The notes under the pieces are model-generated. The model saw nothing but the letters and a program-made list of their open reading frames with translations, did not search any database and was not told the origin of the DNA. This document shows positions 13,912 to 22,565 of a DNA stretch of 64,000 nucleotides, one piece after another. The translations under genes were made by a program, and so were the position numbers. Within the stretch, counting starts at the first letter, position 1. Each line of letters opens with the position of its first letter. The DNA comes from Hymenobacter crusticola (GTDB taxonomy: Bacteria > Bacteroidota > Bacteroidia > Cytophagales > Hymenobacteraceae), in assembly GCF_002154225.1 (NCBI RefSeq), contig NZ_MTSE01000005.1, forward strand, positions 329,634-393,633, written 5' to 3'.

Positions 13912-16900
13912 CTAGCTATCTAGTGGAATGCTTAACTCTATTTTCGTGCCCTGGCCGGGCGCTGTTTGAATGGTAAGCGTACCTTTTAATACGGCAGCCC
14001 GTGCCTGCATATTTACCATACCGTTGCCACCACCCCGGGCTGGCGCATTGGGGTCGAAGCCCACTCCATCATCTTCTACTTTCAAGATCAGACGGTTGCG
14101 CTCATACAAGAGGTTGATAGCCGCTTCCTTGGCCTGGGCGTACTTAGCTAGGTTATTCACAGCTTCTTTGAACAGCAGGAAAAACTCCCGGCGGGCCTGC
14201 ATATCCAGGCGCAGTCCTTGTACAGATGGTGCCACTCGGAAGCTAAAGTCGATGCCGCGGCTCTCGAGCACTTCGGAGGCAAAGCGGCGCATGCGGGCCG
14301 TTACATCGTCTAGCGAGTCGTGGGCAGGATTGATGGCCCACACAATATCGTCCATGGCGTCGAGCATACGCCGCGAACTGTCTCCAATTTGCTCCAGTAA
14401 GTGGCTCGCTTGCTCGGGGCGTTGGTGCTGCTGGTGGTCGCGGGCTAGCTGACTTAGGATGGAGATGCTGCTGAGCGTGGAGCCCATATCGTCGTGGAGG
14501 TCGCGGGCGATGCCGTGGCGGACCCGCTCCATAGCCAGCAATTGGCGCACCCGCACCCGGTACGCGAAGAACAACACCCCAAACACGCCCCAACTGCCAA
14601 GCACCCGAAACCACCACGTTTGGTACCAAGGTGGCTCTACTACAATGATAAGCGCCGTGCCGGCTTGGTTCCACACGCCATCGTTGTTAGTGGCCCGCAC
14701 CCAGAAAGTATAAGTTCCAGGGCTTAAGTTGGTGTAAGTGGCTTCGTTGCGGCTACCCGTTACTACCCAGCCCCGATCAAAGTTTTCGAGCCGGTACGCA
14801 TACTTGTTTTTGTCGGGGCGCCGGAAGTTTAGGGCGGCAAAGCGTAGGGAAAAGAAATAGTCGCGGGGGCTTAAGCGGATCAGGTGACGCTCCGTAATAG
14901 ACGTATCCAGCGTCACGGGCTCGTTGAACTTGCGGAACTCTGTTAGCACGACTGGCGGCGGCGTGTTGTTAACGCGCACCTCACCGGGCCGGAAGACGAC
15001 CAACCCGCTCACGCCTCCAAAGTAGAAGCGGCCGCTGCGGCCCCGGTAGCAGGCGCCCGCGTTGAACTCGTCCTGCAACAACCCGTCGCGCGTGTCGAAG
15101 TTGTGAAACTGCCGCGTGCGTGGCATAAAGCGCGCTATGCCCTTGTTGGTGGAAAGCCATAAGTTGCCCTGTGCGTCCTCCAACAGGCCATACACCATAT
15201 CATTGGGCAAGCCCTGCGGTTCGCGGAACGTGGTAAAATAACCCTGCTGGGCATCATCAAGTCGGCAAAAGCCGCCACCTTCCGTCCCAATCCATAACGT
15301 GCCCGTCCGATCTTCCAAGATGGCACGCACGAAGTTGCTACTCAGCGTTTTCGTCCGCCGGGTATTGGCTTTAAAGGCTCGAAACTTTCTTGCCTGCGCA
15401 TCAAATTGGCACAAGCCGCCACCACCTGTCCCGATCCAAAGCCTGCCCTGATGATCTTGGCAAATAGCCCGCACAAAGTTGTTGCTTAGGCTAGCCGGAT
15501 CTTTCGGATTGTTCTGAAAAGTGATGAATCTTCCAGAGGTAGCATCATACTGGTTTAGGCCATTTTCGGTACCAATCCACAGGCGTCCCTGCCGGTCCTC
15601 GTACAGCGCCCGAATAAAATTATCGCTGATTGTGTAGGGCGCTTCCGGGTCGTGGCGGTAATGGCGGAACTGGGTACTGCCCGGCTCTAGGCAGTCTAGC
15701 CCCTGGCTTTGGGTACCTACCCACAAACGACCTTTGCGGTCAAACCATATTGCTCGCACATGGTCTTCGCTGAGGCTGCCAGGGTCTTGTGGGTTGTGGC
15801 GAAACTCGCTGCGCGCCCCCGTGCTAGGGTTGTAGCATACCAACCCCTCACTTTCCGTCCCGACCCAAGCGCGGCCAGCCACATCTTCGCACACCGCCCA
15901 CAACGGCCCGCCTCCACGCTTACTAATTGGGTAGCTCGCGAAAGCGGCGGGCTGCCCACTGAAGCTACTCAGGCCGGCCTCGGTCCCTACCCACAACAGA
16001 CCTGTGCGGTCTTCAAACAACGACTGCACTACGTTGCCAGGCAACGAATGCGGGTCATGCTGCGCGTGTAGGAACGTGTCAAAATTCTTGTCCTGCGGTC
16101 GGTAGCGGGCTAGGCCCGTGGCAGTACCCACCCACATAGTACCTAGCTTATCCAGCAATAAGGCGTGGATGTTGTTGCTGGGCAAACCGCCAGGTTGGTT
16201 AGTAGCCCTGATTACTTGCGCCGCTTCCCCGTGGGCACCTAAGTACGCAATACCATCCGTTTCAGTACCAACCCACAGGCCTCCTTGCAAATCGGGGAAT
16301 AAGGAAGTAATAGAGCTGGCGGCTTGCCAACGTGGATGTGGCACCAGCTGATTGGTGCGCGGGTCGAGCCGGCTGACCCTCCCCTCACCCGTACCGACCC
16401 ACAACGCGCCATCCACGGTTTGCGCAATTGCTCGAATAGAATTGTGCCGGACGCCCGCCTCTTCCGTGGGTGCGTGTTGAAAGCGCTGCACAGGCTCACC
16501 ATCATTTCCTACTTGGTGCAGCCCGTCTTCCGTCCCGACCCAGATGCGGCCTTCCCGGTCACAGAACACCACTCGAACAAAGTTATCGGTAATGCTACCC
16601 CGCTCGTTAGGCTTAGATTGAAAGACGCGAAACCGGCCAGTTAGCGGGTTGTATTGGCAAAGCCCACCGCCGCCAGTCCCAATCCATATTTTGCCCTTCT
16701 GGTCTTGCGTCAGGGAAAGAACGTAGTTACTACTTAAGCTTCCTGGGCGCTGTGGGTCGTTGCGAAACACGTGAACACCCGTTCCCTCAAATCGGTTCAA
16801 GCCATCCTGGGTACCTAGCCACAGAAAGCCGCGCTGGTCTTGTAACATAGTCGACACGCTATTCTGCGACAGGCCGTTGGCGGTTGTGAAGGTATCGAAT

Positions 16901-17010
16901 AATAGGGTAGGCGCATGCCCTGCTGGCGGCATGGCCCACACCCTAGGTGCAGATCCTATCCCCAGGTACATCACCCAAAGCCACAGAACGATACTTCGTT
17001 TCATGCGCAT
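13912..17010 (-). CDS. Two-component sensor histidine kinase with large periplasmic beta-propeller region
   Basis: A 1032-residue membrane sensor. A signal peptide ends near residue 26 (APRVWA). About fourteen repeats of the reg_prop type follow (LWVGT-x-GL pattern at roughly 45-residue spacing, residues 36-675), forming probably two seven-bladed propellers. A Y_Y_Y domain (about 720-795) precedes one transmembrane helix (799-818). The HisKA_3 dimerisation helix carries phospho-acceptor His 839 in ARDLHDDMGSTLSS. The HATPase domain (about 940-1030) has N-box KEAVNNLAKYA and G-boxes DDGVGFD and GNGMVNMQARA. There is no fused receiver; the NarL-type regulator downstream takes that role. The architecture is that of Bacteroidota sensors for envelope or polymer signals; the ligand is not visible. 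The second start at 17004 is equally possible. Confidence 0.93.
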   Translation of the reverse strand: MRMKRSIVLWLWVMYLGIGSAPRVWAMPPAGHAPTLLFDTFTTANGLSQNSVSTMLQDQRGFLWLGTQDGLNRFEGTGVHVFRNDPQRPGSLSSNYVLSLTQDQKGKIWIGTGGGGLCQYNPLTGRFRVFQSKPNERGSITDNFVRVVFCDREGRIWVGTEDGLHQVGNDGEPVQRFQHAPTEEAGVRHNSIRAIAQTVDGALWVGTGEGRVSRLDPRTNQLVPHPRWQAASSITSLFPDLQGGLWVGTETDGIAYLGAHGEAAQVIRATNQPGGLPSNNIHALLLDKLGTMWVGTATGLARYRPQDKNFDTFLHAQHDPHSLPGNVVQSLFEDRTGLLWVGTEAGLSSFSGQPAAFASYPISKRGGGPLWAVCEDVAGRAWVGTESEGLVCYNPSTGARSEFRHNPQDPGSLSEDHVRAIWFDRKGRLWVGTQSQGLDCLEPGSTQFRHYRHDPEAPYTISDNFIRALYEDRQGRLWIGTENGLNQYDATSGRFITFQNNPKDPASLSNNFVRAICQDHQGRLWIGTGGGGLCQFDAQARKFRAFKANTRRTKTLSSNFVRAILEDRTGTLWIGTEGGGFCRLDDAQQGYFTTFREPQGLPNDMVYGLLEDAQGNLWLSTNKGIARFMPRTRQFHNFDTRDGLLQDEFNAGACYRGRSGRFYFGGVSGLVVFRPGEVRVNNTPPPVVLTEFRKFNEPVTLDTSITERHLIRLSPRDYFFSLRFAALNFRRPDKNKYAYRLENFDRGWVVTGSRNEATYTNLSPGTYTFWVRATNNDGVWNQAGTALIIVVEPPWYQTWWFRVLGSWGVFGVLFFAYRVRVRQLLAMERVRHGIARDLHDDMGSTLSSISILSQLARDHQQHQRPEQASHLLEQIGDSSRRMLDAMDDIVWAINPAHDSLDDVTARMRRFASEVLESRGIDFSFRVAPSVQGLRLDMQARREFFLLFKEAVNNLAKYAQAKEAAINLLYERNRLILKVEDDGVGFDPNAPARGGGNGMVNMQARAAVLKGTLTIQTAPGQGTKIELSIPLDS

Positions 17011-17179
17011 GCAGCAGCTAGCCGGGCCATCAAAATTCAGCTAGCCAAAACTAGGAAAAATCACTGCTTGTGCTGCACTATTTATTGGAGGGCTTTCTGC
17101 TCTTCTGGAATCAATAATTGTCATCTATTATATCAAGCAATACATAGTAAATTTCGCATACCATACTCACTTCCTTATA

Positions 17180-17686
17180 ATGATCAAGAAAGACTTCTCC
17201 TGTTTATACTGTTCTCTAATTTTGTTCGCTTGCATAAGCTGCGATCCTTCTAGTACCAAGCCTGCAGAAAGAGAAAAAGGTGTGTATTCCATCGAATCAA
17301 ATGATCCAGAAATGACCCTAGCTATTAAGCGAGGCAAAGCCAGTTTCTCCCAGTTTCTATCAGCTATGCAGCAACAAGATTCTGCAAATTCCAACTTCGC
17401 CGTTAAGGTGCACTACGACGATGGAGAACAAGTAGAGCACATCTGGCTAAGCAATTTAACTGTCGAGAATAGTCAGTTGTATGGCGTTGTAGATAACGTT
17501 CCTGAGTTTACTAAGCAGGTTAAGGAAGGTCAAAAAGTTAAAGTAGATACCAGCTTAGTGACCGATTGGAACTATACCAGAGGCAAGAAACTCATTGGTG
17601 GCTATACGATCAAATTACTCCGGGAACGCATGACACCAGCTGAAAGAACTGAGTTTGATGAAAGTACTGGTTGGGAAATAGAATAA
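17180..17686 (+). CDS. DUF2314-family lipoprotein
   Basis: A 168-residue exported protein with an N-terminal hydrophobic segment ending in a lipobox-like ACISC (Cys 21), so a lipid-anchored location is likely. The mature part carries the DUF2314 pattern: FAVKVHYDDGEQVEHIWL, then LYGVVDNVPEF, KEGQKVKVDTSLVTDWNY, and MTPAERTEFDESTGWE at the C-terminus (separate motifs in order). The family, typified by E. coli YegJ, has no established function. The gene and its 170-base upstream region are clearly richer in A+T than the neighbours, suggesting recent acquisition. It stands alone between the histidine kinase (divergent) and a terminator shared with aspS. Confidence 0.8.
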   Translation: MIKKDFSCLYCSLILFACISCDPSSTKPAEREKGVYSIESNDPEMTLAIKRGKASFSQFLSAMQQQDSANSNFAVKVHYDDGEQVEHIWLSNLTVENSQLYGVVDNVPEFTKQVKEGQKVKVDTSLVTDWNYTRGKKLIGGYTIKLLRERMTPAERTEFDESTGWEIE

Positions 17687-17690
17687 AACT

Positions 17691-17724
17691 AAAAGCGGCA
17701 CCTGATCCATCAGGTGCCGCTTTT
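17691..17724. terminator. Bidirectional terminator between DUF2314 gene and aspS
   Basis: AAAAGCGGCACCTGAT (17691-17706) pairs perfectly with ATCAGGTGCCGCTTTT (17709-17724) across a 2-base gap. It serves the convergent lipoprotein and aspS genes. Its core is the same as that of the nuoJ terminator at 355-382. Confidence 0.85.
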
Positions 17725-17745
17725 GTTTAAATGGTAAAGTAGCTG

Positions 17746-19512
17746 CTACTTCGTCGGAACTACCGCCGTCTTGATGCTCAGCTCCTTCAGCTGCGCTTCT
17801 GAAATCTGGGCGGGCGAGTCGATCATCACGTCGCGGCCAGAGTTGTTCTTCGGGAAGGCGATGAAGTCGCGGATGCTGTCGGCACCGCCGAAGAGCGAGC
17901 ATAGGCGGTCGAAGCCGAAGGCGATGCCACCGTGGGGCGGAGCGCCGTACTCGAAGGCGTCGAGCAAGAAGCCGAACTGCGCTTTTGCTTCTTCATCAGA
18001 GAAACCTAGCAGCGAGAACATGCGCGCCTGCACCCCACGATCATGGATACGGATGGAGCCGCCGCCGACTTCCACACCGTTGATAACCATGTCGTAAGCG
18101 TTGGCCCGCACTTCACCGATGGTGTTGGGGTTATCGAGCAACGCTAGGTCCTCGGGCTTGGGCGAAGTGAAGGGGTGGTGCATGGCGAAGTAGCGGCCTT
18201 CTTCCTCGATGTACTCAAGCAACGGGAAGTCTACGACCCACAGCGGGGAGAACGTGTCTTTGTCGCGCAGACCTAGGCGCTGGCCCATTTCCAGGCGCAG
18301 CTCACTCAGGGCTTTGCGCGTCTTGTTGGCGTCGCCGGCCAAGATGAGCAGCAGGTCACCTTCGTTCGCGTTGAAGGCTTCTTTCCACTTCTGCAATTCT
18401 TCCTGCGAGTAGAACTTATCAACCGACGACTTCACGGTGCCACCCGCTTCGACGCGGGCGTATACGAGGCCGGTAGCACCTAGCTGCGGGCGCTTCACGA
18501 ACTCCGTCAGCTCGTCGAGCTGCTTGCGGGTGTACACGGCGCAGTTGATGGCGTTGATGCCGACCACCAGCTCCGCCTTATCGAACACCGGGAAGTTCTG
18601 GCCTTTCACGATGTCGCTCAGCTCCACGAACTTCATTTCGAAGCGCGTGTCGGGCTTGTCGTTGCCGTAGAAGCGCATCGCATCGGCGTACGTCATGCGC
18701 GGCAGCTCGCTGATTTCAAGGCCTTTCACTTCCTTGAACAGGTACTTGACCAAGCCTTCGAAAGTATTCAGGATGTCTTCCTGCTCCACAAAGGCCATTT
18801 CGCAGTCAATCTGGGTGAACTCCGGCTGGCGGTCGGCGCGCAGGTCTTCGTCGCGAAAGCACTTCACGATCTGGAAGTAGCGGTCGAAGCCCGACACCAT
18901 CAGCAGTTGCTTGAAGGTTTGGGGCGACTGCGGCAGGGCGTAGAACTCGCCGGGGTTCATGCGCGAGGGCACCACAAAGTCGCGGGCGCCTTCGGGCGTG
19001 CTCTTGATGAGCACGGGCGTTTCTACTTCAATAAACTCTTCACCATCGAGGTAGCGGCGCACGGCTTGGGCCATGCGGTGGCGCAGCATCAAGTTCTGGC
19101 GCACGGGGGTGCGGCGCAGGTCGAGGTAGCGGTACTTCATCCGCAGGTCGTCGCCGCCGTCGGTTTCGTCTTCGATGAGGAAGGGCGGCAGCTTAGCGGG
19201 GTTGAGCACCTCCAGCTGTTGCACCCGAATCTCGATGGCGCCCGTCGGAATCTTCTCGTTTTTGGAGTAGCGCTCGGCCACTTTACCAGTAACTTGCACC
19301 ACAAATTCCCGACCTAGGGTGCGGGCTAGCTCGCGCAGCTCGTCGGCTTCCACGCCTTCTTCTAGCGTTAGCTGGGTGATGCCGTACCGGTCGCGCAGGT
19401 CAACCCAAAAGATGCCGCCTTTGTCGCGGGTGCGCTGCACCCAGCCTGTAAGTGTGACAGTTTGGCCAGCGTTATCGAGGCGGAGTTCGCCGCAGGTATG
19501 CGTTCGGAGCAT
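17746..19512 (-). CDS. aspS: Aspartyl-tRNA synthetase
   Basis: Class II synthetase charging tRNA-Asp in the cytoplasm; 588 residues, the bacterial-type length. The N-terminal OB-fold anticodon-binding domain (about 1-105, with [19 protein letters not shown]) is followed by motif 2 ([18 protein letters not shown], which contacts ATP and the acceptor stem). The bacterial GAD insertion lies around 280-410, and motif 3 near 530-545 reads [16 protein letters not shown]. The ATG at 19512 gives the usual [10 protein letters not shown] start. Whether it also charges tRNA-Asn cannot be told from this sequence. A TACCTTCG octamer lies 47 bases upstream. Confidence 0.97.
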   Translation of the reverse strand: MLRTHTCGELRLDNAGQTVTLTGWVQRTRDKGGIFWVDLRDRYGITQLTLEEGVEADELRELARTLGREFVVQVTGKVAERYSKNEKIPTGAIEIRVQQLEVLNPAKLPPFLIEDETDGGDDLRMKYRYLDLRRTPVRQNLMLRHRMAQAVRRYLDGEEFIEVETPVLIKSTPEGARDFVVPSRMNPGEFYALPQSPQTFKQLLMVSGFDRYFQIVKCFRDEDLRADRQPEFTQIDCEMAFVEQEDILNTFEGLVKYLFKEVKGLEISELPRMTYADAMRFYGNDKPDTRFEMKFVELSDIVKGQNFPVFDKAELVVGINAINCAVYTRKQLDELTEFVKRPQLGATGLVYARVEAGGTVKSSVDKFYSQEELQKWKEAFNANEGDLLLILAGDANKTRKALSELRLEMGQRLGLRDKDTFSPLWVVDFPLLEYIEEEGRYFAMHHPFTSPKPEDLALLDNPNTIGEVRANAYDMVINGVEVGGGSIRIHDRGVQARMFSLLGFSDEEAKAQFGFLLDAFEYGAPPHGGIAFGFDRLCSLFGGADSIRDFIAFPKNNSGRDVMIDSPAQISEAQLKELSIKTAVVPTK

Positions 19513-19558
19513 GGACCGCAGATGGTTAAGAGGTGATTCGATACTAAATTTCGGAAAG

Positions 19559-19566
19559 CGAAGGTA
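19559..19566 (-). promoter_or_regulatory. Candidate -7 element (TACCTTCG) of aspS
   Basis: Minus-strand TACCTTCG fits TAnnTTyG, 47 bases before the aspS start. The same octamer occurs upstream of the polysaccharide export gene at 63353. Confidence 0.35.
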
Positions 19567-19750
19567 GGCAGGAAAAATAAGTCGACCGGCCGACGCGCCC
19601 GGATTTTAGCCAGGTCAGATTAGAACTTTCATCTATTAAAATTCACTTTGTGAAGGCATAACGCGGTTTTTTGCGTAAGCTCCATGCATTTTGGTACGGA
19701 GTGTGCCTTTTCAAGTGACATTCTGTTTTAATCTCCTCCTTAGTTTTTAC

Positions 19751-20218
19751 ATGAAACGCACTATTCTTTTCAGTTGCGCCGCTGCCTTGCTCACTATTTC
19801 GGCAGCCCACGCGCAAACCCCGACGAAGGTTAAAACCAAATCTAAATCTGCTGCTACGGGTGCCGTTGTCAAGTCGAAATCGAGCGGTGCCGAGCCCGTA
19901 GTGCTCGATGGTCCTATCAAGCGCGTTGAAACGCTTTCGGGCATCGACGTGTACCCCGATCCTAGCTCCCAAACCATTATGCTGAGCTTCACGCAGCAGT
20001 TTACCAAACCCGGTACGCTGGTGATGACCAACTACAAGAACGTGCCCGTGTACACTACGGCCCTCGATCCGCTAAATAACACGGGCCAGCCCGTCGACCT
20101 AGGTCGGATTCCGGCTGGCACGTACTTAGTCGAGGCCAAAACCGGTAACTATGTGTACTGGAAGCAGGTGCGCGTGAAGTATCCGTCGAAGGCAGCAGCG
20201 AGCAAAAAGCGCCGCTAG
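19751..20218 (+). CDS. Exported protein with a type IX sorting-like C-terminal fold
   Basis: 155 residues from the ATG at 19751, which gives a signal peptide (MKRTILFSCAAALLTISAAHAQ). A Lys/Ser/Thr-rich segment follows (about 23-50). The rest resembles the Por secretion (type IX) C-terminal sorting domain: SGIDVYPDPSSQTIMLSF corresponds to the usual DVYPNPS strand, and the ending GRIPAGTYLVEAKTG plus VRVKYP to the last strands. Unlike true cargo the protein is almost nothing but this domain, and it ends in a basic tail (SKAAASKKRR). It may be a periplasmic or surface protein that borrowed the fold. The role is unknown. A terminator follows. Confidence 0.65.
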   Translation: MKRTILFSCAAALLTISAAHAQTPTKVKTKSKSAATGAVVKSKSSGAEPVVLDGPIKRVETLSGIDVYPDPSSQTIMLSFTQQFTKPGTLVMTNYKNVPVYTTALDPLNNTGQPVDLGRIPAGTYLVEAKTGNYVYWKQVRVKYPSKAAASKKRR

Positions 20219-20239
20219 CAGCTAGCTTCCCACTCTTCT

Positions 20240-20277
20240 AAAAAAACCTTTGTGACCTAGGTCGCGAAGGTTTTTTT
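20240..20277. terminator. Terminator after the small exported protein gene
   Basis: AAAAAACCTT and AAGGTTTTTT arms surround an inner GTGACCTAGGTCGC segment, with a T run on the plus strand. Confidence 0.8.
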
Positions 20278-20412
20278 GTAGGAACGAGCCACAGCGCATT
20301 CAGCGTTTGACGGGAAGCAGAAGCGACTATCGTGGTTGTTTTTCAAGCTAGGTTGTGCACGCGAGAATGCGCCGTGGCGCGTTCCTACAGCCGGTTCTAT
20401 TTACTTTGTTAT

Positions 20413-20982
20413 ATGAAAATCCCCGTTTCCCTTTTACGCTTCGTACCGTTGTTGGCCTTATTCACGCTTGTTGCCTTTCATATGCCGGCACCGAAGCTGA
20501 AGAAAACGCCGGTTGGCAAAAACATCACCCTAGGTGTTCCGGAGGGCTTCGCGCCCTTGCCCGACGATGGCATTGCCGCCAAGTACCCCGCGCCGCGCAA
20601 GCCGCTGGCCGTTTTTTCGAACCCCAACGGCCGCGTAGATGTGAGCGTAGCCCAGAAGCCAAGCACCTTCACCGACCGTGACTATGCTTTGCTGCTCAAG
20701 ATTTACAAGGCGAGCATTCAGAATACGTATTCAAAAGTGGAGTTTCTTACCGAAGATATTCGCACCATCAACAAGCGCGACTTCGTGACGCTGGAGTTCA
20801 CCTCAACCCTGAACGACACACGGCGCAATGCCAACCTAGCGCCTATTCGTCGCTATCAGTTCCTGCAGTACACCATTCAGGGCGACCAGCTCTACGTATT
20901 CACCTTCAACGCGCCCGCCGAAGAGCTACCGCAGTGGCAGCCGACCGCCCGAGCCGTCATGGCGAGCATTTCCATGAAATAG
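20413..20982 (+). CDS. Exported protein of unknown function
   Basis: 189 residues from the ATG at 20413, which yields a hydrophobic N-terminus (MKIPVSLLRFVPLLALFTLV). Upstream codons in the same frame do not look like protein. The mature part (ITLGVPEGFAPLPDDGIAAKYP, then RVDVSVAQ, and a C-terminal QFLQYTIQGDQLYVFTFNAP; three separate stretches) resembles the general PsbP/DcrB-like fold found in small exported proteins, but I cannot name a family with certainty. The TAG stop overlaps the first bases of an inverted-repeat element. The gene 3' of it on the same strand is tadA, 90 bases away. Confidence 0.55.
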   Translation: MKIPVSLLRFVPLLALFTLVAFHMPAPKLKKTPVGKNITLGVPEGFAPLPDDGIAAKYPAPRKPLAVFSNPNGRVDVSVAQKPSTFTDRDYALLLKIYKASIQNTYSKVEFLTEDIRTINKRDFVTLEFTSTLNDTRRNANLAPIRRYQFLQYTIQGDQLYVFTFNAPAEELPQWQPTARAVMASISMK

Positions 20983-21062
20983 AGTAACTGAGTAACGGAG
21001 TGACTGAGTGGGTCGTCGAACGACTTTGTTGTAGTCACTCCGCCACTCAATTGCTCAGTCAC
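20982..21062. repeat. Intergenic inverted repeat built of 8-base GAGTAACT-like units (copy 1)
   Basis: The left arm reads as four 8-mers: GAGTAACT, GAGTAACG, GAGTGACT, GAGTGGGT. The right arm (21033-21056) is complementary to the left (20982-21005) at 20 of 24 positions, most exceptions being G-T pairs. Related copies lie at 36644-36712 (two arms) and at 32428 and 39808 (one arm). Confidence 0.7.
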
Positions 21063-21072
21063 GCTATCATTT

Positions 21073-21519
21073 ATGACTCTTTCTTTATACAGCGACGAGC
21101 ACTACATGCGAGAGGCGCTGAAGCAAGCGCGCTACGCGTTGGCAGAGGATGAAATTCCGATTGGCGCTGTGGTCGTGCTGGAGCGGCAGATTATTGCCCG
21201 CGCCTACAACCAAACCGAGAAGCTGCGCGACGTGACGGCCCACGCGGAAATGCTAGCCCTCACGGCGGCCGCCAACCACGTCGGCAATAAATACCTCTCC
21301 GACTGCACGCTGTATGTGACCATCGAGCCGTGCGTGATGTGCGCGGGCGCTAGCGCGTGGGCCCAAGTGCAGCGCGTGGTATATGGCGCGCACGAGGAAA
21401 AACGCGGCTTTCGACGGCACGGCAACCTATTGCACCCGCGCACCGAGCTGGCGACGGGCATCCTGGCGGCTGAGGGCGCGGAATTGATGCAACAGTTTTT
21501 CGCCCAAAAACGGAAATAA
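21073..21519 (+). CDS. tadA: tRNA-specific adenosine deaminase
   Basis: Zinc deaminase converting A34 to inosine in the wobble position of tRNA-Arg; cytoplasmic, essential in most bacteria. The 148 residues fit the family. Zinc-binding and catalytic motifs are HAE (His 57, Glu 59) and PCVMCAGA (Cys 87, Cys 90). The ATG at 21073 gives YSDEHYMREALKQARYAL, the typical first helix. The family's usual PCVMCAGAM is changed to GAS at its end. Other deaminases of the family (guanine deaminase) share the motifs; length and the HAEMLAL context favour TadA. Confidence 0.9.
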   Translation: MTLSLYSDEHYMREALKQARYALAEDEIPIGAVVVLERQIIARAYNQTEKLRDVTAHAEMLALTAAANHVGNKYLSDCTLYVTIEPCVMCAGASAWAQVQRVVYGAHEEKRGFRRHGNLLHPRTELATGILAAEGAELMQQFFAQKRK

Positions 21520-21591
21520 CTCTACTTTTAGCGGCGAAATGAGGAGCGGCGTAGCAGGCTAACCGAGCGGCGGGCATAACCCATTCGCTCC

Positions 21592-21599
21592 TACGTTTG
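21592..21599 (+). promoter_or_regulatory. Candidate -7 element (TACGTTTG) of the superoxide dismutase gene
   Basis: An exact match to TAnnTTTG, 55 bases before the start. No convincing -33 box was seen. Confidence 0.35.
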
Positions 21600-21653
21600 T
21601 TATTTCCTAACTCACCACGTTACCATCTCACTAATCCACTTAACCCTCTGACT

Positions 21654-22259
21654 ATGGCTTTCGAACTGCCCCAGCTGCCTTACGCCTACGACGCCATCGA
21701 GCCTTACATCGATGCGCAAACCATGGAAATCCACCACACGAAGCACCACCAGGCGTACGTGACCAACCTGAACAACGCGATTCAGGGTACGGAAATGGAA
21801 AACCAGTCGCTGGAAGAAATCCTGCACAACATCGCCAAAGCCCCCGCGGCAGTGCGCAACAATGGCGGCGGCCACTGGAATCACTCCCTGTTCTGGACCA
21901 TCCTAGGTCCGAATGGTGGCGGCGAACCAACCGGCGCTATTGGCGAAGCCATCACGAAGGCTTTCGGCAGCTATGAAAAGTTCAAGGAAGAGTTCACCAA
22001 GGCCGCTACCACGCGCTTCGGCTCGGGCTGGGCATGGCTCTGCAAGCAGCCCGATGGCTCGCTGCAAATCTGCTCGACTCCAAACCAGGACAACCCACTG
22101 ATGCCTGACTCCGGCTGCAAAGGCGTGCCCGTACTAGGCCTCGACGTATGGGAGCACGCGTACTACCTGAAGTACCAAAACAAGCGCCCCGACTACATCG
22201 CTGCGTTCTACAACGCCATCAACTGGGATGAAGTAAACAAGCGCTTTGCCGCTATCTAA
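21654..22259 (+). CDS. sodA: Superoxide dismutase (Mn/Fe family)
   Basis: Converts superoxide to oxygen and hydrogen peroxide. 201 residues from the ATG at 21654 ([20 protein letters not shown]). The four metal ligands are His 27 (MEIHHTKHH), His 77 ([11 protein letters not shown]), Asp 164 and His 168 ([16 protein letters not shown]). There is no signal peptide in this start, so it is cytoplasmic; the frame upstream is not protein-like. [10 protein letters not shown] after the second ligand is usual for manganese or cambialistic enzymes, but the metal cannot be settled by eye. A promoter octamer precedes it and a good terminator follows. Confidence 0.93.
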   Translation: MAFELPQLPYAYDAIEPYIDAQTMEIHHTKHHQAYVTNLNNAIQGTEMENQSLEEILHNIAKAPAAVRNNGGGHWNHSLFWTILGPNGGGEPTGAIGEAITKAFGSYEKFKEEFTKAATTRFGSGWAWLCKQPDGSLQICSTPNQDNPLMPDSGCKGVPVLGLDVWEHAYYLKYQNKRPDYIAAFYNAINWDEVNKRFAAI

Positions 22260-22280
22260 GCTTCCCCGCGCTAGTTTTTC

Positions 22281-22314
22281 AAAAGGCTTCTTCCGAAAGG
22301 GAGAAGCCTTTTTT
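22281..22314 (+). terminator. Terminator after superoxide dismutase gene
   Basis: AAAAGGCTTCT pairs with AGAAGCCTTTT around a short loop, followed by further T. Confidence 0.85.
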
Positions 22315-22565
22315 GTGGCCGTTAGCATTGTCGCTGGCGGCTACCTAGCTATTGTTAGGTTGCTTGGGTAAGTTTAGCGTTGAGGTGGGCGGTTTGCAAG
22401 GGCTAGGTTGCCGGCAGCAAGTAGCTTACTGGCTAGGGTAGCGGCGGTGCTCTGTCCTTCCTGCCCGTTTTCACTGGCAGGCATAGCCCCGTGCTGCCCC
22501 TTCTTCAACAAGAATCCTTAGTATCTTTAGGATCCGAATTCTTCTTCATTCCAAACTGCCTCTGC

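Noticed and set aside
20982..21062. Period-8 GAGTAACT units considered as a CRISPR-like array
   Set aside because: Units are 8 bases without spacers and are arranged as one inverted pair; no cas genes are present.
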